The notes beneath the pieces are model-generated. The model did not search any database, was not told where the DNA came from, and was given only the letters and a program-made list of their open reading frames with translations. A DNA stretch of 9,038 bases, from the NCBI GenBank assembly GCA_021819345.1, contig JAKARG010000109.1, positions 1 to 9,038 of the forward strand, read 5' to 3'. The stretch comes from Actinomycetes bacterium. GTDB lineage: Bacteria > Actinomycetota > Acidimicrobiia > Acidimicrobiales > Palsa-688. Position 1 is the first letter of the stretch. Each line of letters starts with the position of its first letter. This document shows, piece after piece, positions 6,410 through 9,038 of this stretch. The position numbers and the translations under genes are program-made.

Positions 6410-6479
6410 GGGCACCGGGGATGTCGGTCCGAGCCCCGGTCCGCCGCGGCGGGTGGCGGGCACCGGGCGGGCACCGGGG
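6410..6479. repeat. Three copies of GGGCACCGGG in the hrcA-dnaJ gap
   Basis: GGGCACCGGG occurs at 6410-6419, 6458-6467 and 6469-6478, the last two only 11 bases apart. The 12-base palindrome CCGCCGCGGCGG lies between them at 6441-6452. The set fills most of the 88-bp gap between hrcA and dnaJ. It could be a regulator site, a termination or attenuation structure, or simple GC-rich slippage. It does not resemble CIRCE. Confidence 0.4.
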
Positions 6480-7487
6480 TCAGGAACCTTCGCTCAGTGC
6501 CCTTCCGAGGCGCTCGCTCACGAGGCCGACCGCCGCCATCGCCTGGTCGTAGTGCATCCTCGTCGGGCCGAGGATCGCTATGGTGCCCCGCTCGCCCTCC
6601 ACTTCGTAGGGCGCGACCACCAGCGAGCAGTCGGCGAGCGACTGGAGACCGTGCTCGGTGCCGATGGCCACCGACAGGCCCCGGTCGAGCACCTCCCGCA
6701 GCAGGCTGACCAGCACGTACTGGCGCTCGAGGATGTCGAGCACCTGGCGGATGGTACCGACCGCGTCGAAGGCGGTCGCCATGCGCGCCGCCCCCCCGAC
6801 ATAGACCTGGTCGGCGCCGCCGAGGACCACCGAGGTGATCGCGTCGTGGGCCCGGGAGACCAGCTCGTCGACCGCCGCGTCGCCCGTCGGCGTCGGCCTG
6901 TCGATGCTGCCCCAGGTCCGGCCGTTCAGGCACGACGCCAGGTGGGCCGATGCCGCACCGACGACCGCCTCGCTCACCGCTGCGTCGGGCGCGAGCTCGA
7001 GGTTGCGCTTCTCGATGCTGCCGTTGGAGAGCACTGCGACGACCAGGAGCGACCGGGGCGACAGCGACACGAGCTGGAACGACCGCACCCTCAGGGCCTC
7101 GGCGTTCGGCGCGGTCACCACCGCGGCGTAGTCGGTGAGCCCCGAGAGCAGTCGGCTCGTGTCCCCGAGCATCCGCTCGAGCTCGCCGTGGGCCCGGGCG
7201 AAGAAGTCCCTCACCTGCTGGCTCCGCACCTCGTCCAAGGTGCCCGGGGTGGCGAGCGAGTCGACGAAGAAGCGGTAGCCCTTGTCGGTCGGGACCCGGC
7301 CGGCGCTCGTGTGGGGTTGGGCGAGGTAGCCGTCGCGCTCCAACTGGTTCATCTCGTTGCGCACCGTGGCCGACGAGACCGCCAGGTCGGCCTGGCGGGC
7401 GAGGTGGGACGACCCGACCGGCTGGGCGGTCCTGATGTGCTCCTCCACCACGGCCCGGAGGATCGCAGCCTTTCGGTCGTCGAGCAT
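6480..7487 (-). CDS. hrcA: Heat-inducible transcription repressor HrcA
   Basis: A DNA-binding repressor of 335 residues that in other bacteria binds the CIRCE operator upstream of groEL and similar genes and depends on GroEL for activity. The N-terminal winged helix contains 'MLDDRKAAILRAVVEEHI', then 'QPVGSSHLARQADLAVSSATVRNEMNQLERDGYL' and the family mark 'QPHTSAGRVPTDKGYRFFVD' (about 57-76). The GAF-like and dimer regions include 'LVVAVLSNGSIEKRNLEL'. The C-terminus 'GTIAILGPTRMHYDQAMAAVGLVSERLGRAL' is conserved. ATG 7487 is chosen because the family starts at MLDDRK; GTG 7523 would add twelve unlike residues. A TAGCAT box (7499-7504), 11 bases before this ATG, may be a -10, and there is no ribosome site. 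No CIRCE repeat is visible here, so autoregulation through CIRCE is not supported. dnaJ follows after 88 bp. Confidence 0.95.
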   Translation of the reverse strand: MLDDRKAAILRAVVEEHIRTAQPVGSSHLARQADLAVSSATVRNEMNQLERDGYLAQPHTSAGRVPTDKGYRFFVDSLATPGTLDEVRSQQVRDFFARAHGELERMLGDTSRLLSGLTDYAAVVTAPNAEALRVRSFQLVSLSPRSLLVVAVLSNGSIEKRNLELAPDAAVSEAVVGAASAHLASCLNGRTWGSIDRPTPTGDAAVDELVSRAHDAITSVVLGGADQVYVGGAARMATAFDAVGTIRQVLDILERQYVLVSLLREVLDRGLSVAIGTEHGLQSLADCSLVVAPYEVEGERGTIAILGPTRMHYDQAMAAVGLVSERLGRALSEGS

Positions 7488-7556
7488 CGCTGGGCGCCAT
7501 GCTACCGGCGGGCCCCCGGCCACACCCGGCGTGCAGCTCGGCGCTCGGCGGGTTGC

Positions 7557-8975
7557 CTACCGCCGGAGCGGGTCGCGCCCGCCCGCTTCCCACCCCGGAA
7601 GCGGGTGCTCGGCGCCGTCGCGGGCCTCTGCGTAGCGGGCAAGCGCCTCGTTGCGCTCGGCGTGGTGGTCGACGATCGGATCGGGGTAGCCGCCGGCGTC
7701 GAGAGGGCGCCGGCGCATCTCCCAGGGAGCGTGGACGGCCTCGTCGGGGACCCCGGAGAGCTCTGGCAGGTAGCGGCGGACATACGCTCCCGTCGGGTCG
7801 AACTTGCGCCCCTGGAGCACCGGGTTGAACACCCGGTAGTAGGGGGCGGCGTCGGTGCCGGTGCCCGCGACCCACTGCCAACCGTGGTTGTTGGACGCGA
7901 GATCACCGTCGACCAGCTGGCTCATGAACCATCTGGCGCCCCGACGCCAGTCGAGGTGCAGGTCCTTCACGAGGAAGCTGGCTGCGATCATCCGGACCCG
8001 GTTGTGCATCCAGGCCTCGGTGCGCAGCTGGCGCATCCCGGCGTCGACGATCGGGTAGCCGGTGCGCCCCTCGCACCACGCCGCGAAGCGAGCCTCGGCC
8101 AGGGGACCCGAGTCGACCCTCATGCGCTCCATCCCTGCCTGCAGGCTGGTGCGGGCGCTGTCGGGCTGGTGCCAGAGCACGTCAGCGTAGAACTCCCTCC
8201 AGCACAGCTCCGAGCGCCAGGTGGCATGGCTGCGCCGGCGGGCGTCGACCCTGGCGAGGAGGGTGCGGGGGTGCAGGCAACCGAAGTGGAGGTACGGGGA
8301 CAACCTCGAGGTGCGGTCGGCGCCCGGGTCGTTGCGCTCCTCTGCGTAGCTATCCAAGCCGTCGCGGAGAAAGGCCTCGAACCTGCGCCGGGCGGCCGCC
8401 TCGCCGGGCTCGGGGATGGAGGCTGCGGTCGCCGGGACGGCAGGCACGCCGACGCCACCGGGCCCCTCGGCCCAGTCGAGCCGCTCGGGCCGGGGCAGCG
8501 GCGGGCCCCACCCGTGGGCGACCCACGCCCGGGAGTAGGGGGTGAACACCCGGAAGGCAGTGCCGTCGGCCTTGCGCACCCGGCCCGGCTCGACGGCGTA
8601 GGGCGAGCCGACGAGGCGCAGCTCCACCCCGGCGCCGGCGAGCGCCGCCCCGACGGCCTCGTCACGCCGGCGGGCGTAGGGGCCGAAGTCGGCCGCCGCG
8701 ACGACTAGGGCGGCTCGGAGCTGCTCACAGACCGCAGCCAGCTCGGTGGCCGGCTCGCCCCGGCGCACCAACAGGTGCCCCCCGCTCGCCCGCTCGAGCT
8801 CGGCGAGCGCTCCGGCGAGGAACGCCCGTCGGGGCGCCCCCGAGCTGCCCCACAGCTTCTCGTCGAGGACGAAGACCGGTACCACCGCGCCCTCGCCGGC
8901 CGCCTCGGCGAGGGCAGGGTTGTCCTCCAGGCGCAGGTCCCTGCGGACCCACCACACCACGCTCGGTCGGCTCAC
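7557..8975 (-). CDS. phrB: Class I deoxyribodipyrimidine photolyase
   Basis: A flavoprotein of 472 residues that would use blue light to split cyclobutane pyrimidine dimers in DNA. The N-terminal antenna-chromophore domain begins 'VVWWVRRDLRLEDNPAL' (6-22). The FAD domain has 'TSRLSPYLHFGCLHPR' (222-237), 'WRSELCWREFY' (253-263, giving the Glu256 and Trp259 counterparts of E. coli Glu274 and Trp277) and 'GRTGYPIVDAGMRQL' (303-317). 'WMHNRVRMIAASFLVKDLHLDW' spans 322-343, and 'DGDLASNNHGWQWVAGTGTDAAPYYRVFNP' spans 356-385. Asn362 corresponds to the flavin N5 Asn, and Trp366 and Trp343 to the inner and middle Trp of the electron chain. No Trp occurs between 269 and 299, so the outer Trp (E. coli Trp306) is absent. 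The TGTDAAP and WMHNR motifs favour CPD photolyase over cryptochrome-DASH. A leaderless-type promoter lies upstream; hrcA follows after 69 bp. Confidence 0.95.
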   Translation of the reverse strand: MSRPSVVWWVRRDLRLEDNPALAEAAGEGAVVPVFVLDEKLWGSSGAPRRAFLAGALAELERASGGHLLVRRGEPATELAAVCEQLRAALVVAAADFGPYARRRDEAVGAALAGAGVELRLVGSPYAVEPGRVRKADGTAFRVFTPYSRAWVAHGWGPPLPRPERLDWAEGPGGVGVPAVPATAASIPEPGEAAARRRFEAFLRDGLDSYAEERNDPGADRTSRLSPYLHFGCLHPRTLLARVDARRRSHATWRSELCWREFYADVLWHQPDSARTSLQAGMERMRVDSGPLAEARFAAWCEGRTGYPIVDAGMRQLRTEAWMHNRVRMIAASFLVKDLHLDWRRGARWFMSQLVDGDLASNNHGWQWVAGTGTDAAPYYRVFNPVLQGRKFDPTGAYVRRYLPELSGVPDEAVHAPWEMRRRPLDAGGYPDPIVDHHAERNEALARYAEARDGAEHPLPGWEAGGRDPLRR

Positions 8976-8984
8976 GGAGCGCCG

Positions 8985-9013
8985 ACCCTAGGAGCCGGCG
9001 GGAGATGTGACAA
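8985..9013 (-). promoter_or_regulatory. Candidate sigma-70 (SigA-type) promoter of the photolyase gene
   Basis: Read on the minus strand, TTGTCA (9008-9013, five of six matches to TTGACA) is followed after exactly 17 bases by TAGGGT (8985-8990, fits TAnnnT). The GTG of phrB comes nine bases after the -10, so the expected leader is only about two or three bases and no Shine-Dalgarno is present. The -35 box, spacer and short leader match the promoter before the SAF gene. Activity is inferred. Confidence 0.5.
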
Positions 9014-9038
9014 CCGGCCGGCCCCCGGCGGTCGCCAG

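Noticed and set aside
4745..6709. Long plus-strand open frame (654 codons) opposite rsmE and dnaJ
   Set aside because: It mirrors the codon pattern of the real genes on the other strand, has no recognisable motif, and crosses two gene boundaries.
7488..7560. CIRCE operator before hrcA
   Set aside because: I looked for TTAGCACTC/GAGTGCTAA-like half sites in the right spacing and found none.
5683..7881. Long minus-strand open frame (732 codons) across dnaJ, hrcA and phrB
   Set aside because: It is an out-of-frame reading of the same strand, Arg/Pro/Ser-rich, and runs through the ends of three clear genes.
6393..8708. Very long plus-strand open frame (771 codons) opposite hrcA and phrB
   Set aside because: It is antisense to two certain genes, its protein is low-complexity in Arg, Gly, Pro, Val and His with no domain, and GC-rich DNA makes such stop-free frames common.
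1..9038. Mobile element, CRISPR array, toxin-antitoxin or phage-defence system
   Set aside because: No transposase, integrase, regular spacer-repeat series, terminal repeats or defence domains are visible; the gene content is housekeeping plus a Flp-like module with even base composition.

Overview
This window is about 9 kb of very GC-rich DNA with many GTG starts. It comes from an actinobacterium, and I infer a deep-branching lineage such as Acidimicrobiia. The evidence is a BldD-type regulator with its c-di-GMP signature, the hrcA-dnaJ-rsmE linkage, a Ssd/CpaE-like ATPase next to a SAF-domain protein, and near-leaderless promoters. I saw no insertion sequence, CRISPR array, tRNA or rRNA.

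Left arm, plus strand (1-2324): the 3' end of a small uncharacterised gene with a hairpin right after its stop; a membrane-anchored SAF-domain (CpaB/RcpC-like) protein with a good leaderless promoter; and a CpaE/Ssd-like MinD-fold protein whose P-loop lacks both lysines. This is the kind of gene set found beside Flp/Tad pilus genes, but no pilus motor ATPase, platform or pilin gene is visible here.

The two arms converge on a 93-bp gap (2325-2417) full of GC-rich inverted and direct repeats, probably a two-way termination zone.

Right arm, minus strand, in transcription order from the right edge: class I photolyase (phrB), heat-shock repressor HrcA, co-chaperone DnaJ, 16S rRNA methyltransferase RsmE, the BldD-type regulator, and the heme chaperone HemW. 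All six point the same way with gaps of 48-136 bp. It is a stress and housekeeping cluster: DNA photorepair, control of heat-shock genes, protein folding, ribosome modification, a c-di-GMP-sensing regulator and heme delivery. The gaps and promoter-like motifs suggest several transcription units rather than one tight operon.

I do not see a clearly new defence or mobile system. The items most worth a second look are the intact BldD c-di-GMP motif inside this cluster, the lysine-less CpaE-like ATPase with its SAF partner, the photolyase lacking the usual outer tryptophan of the electron-transfer triad, and the shared leaderless promoter architecture.
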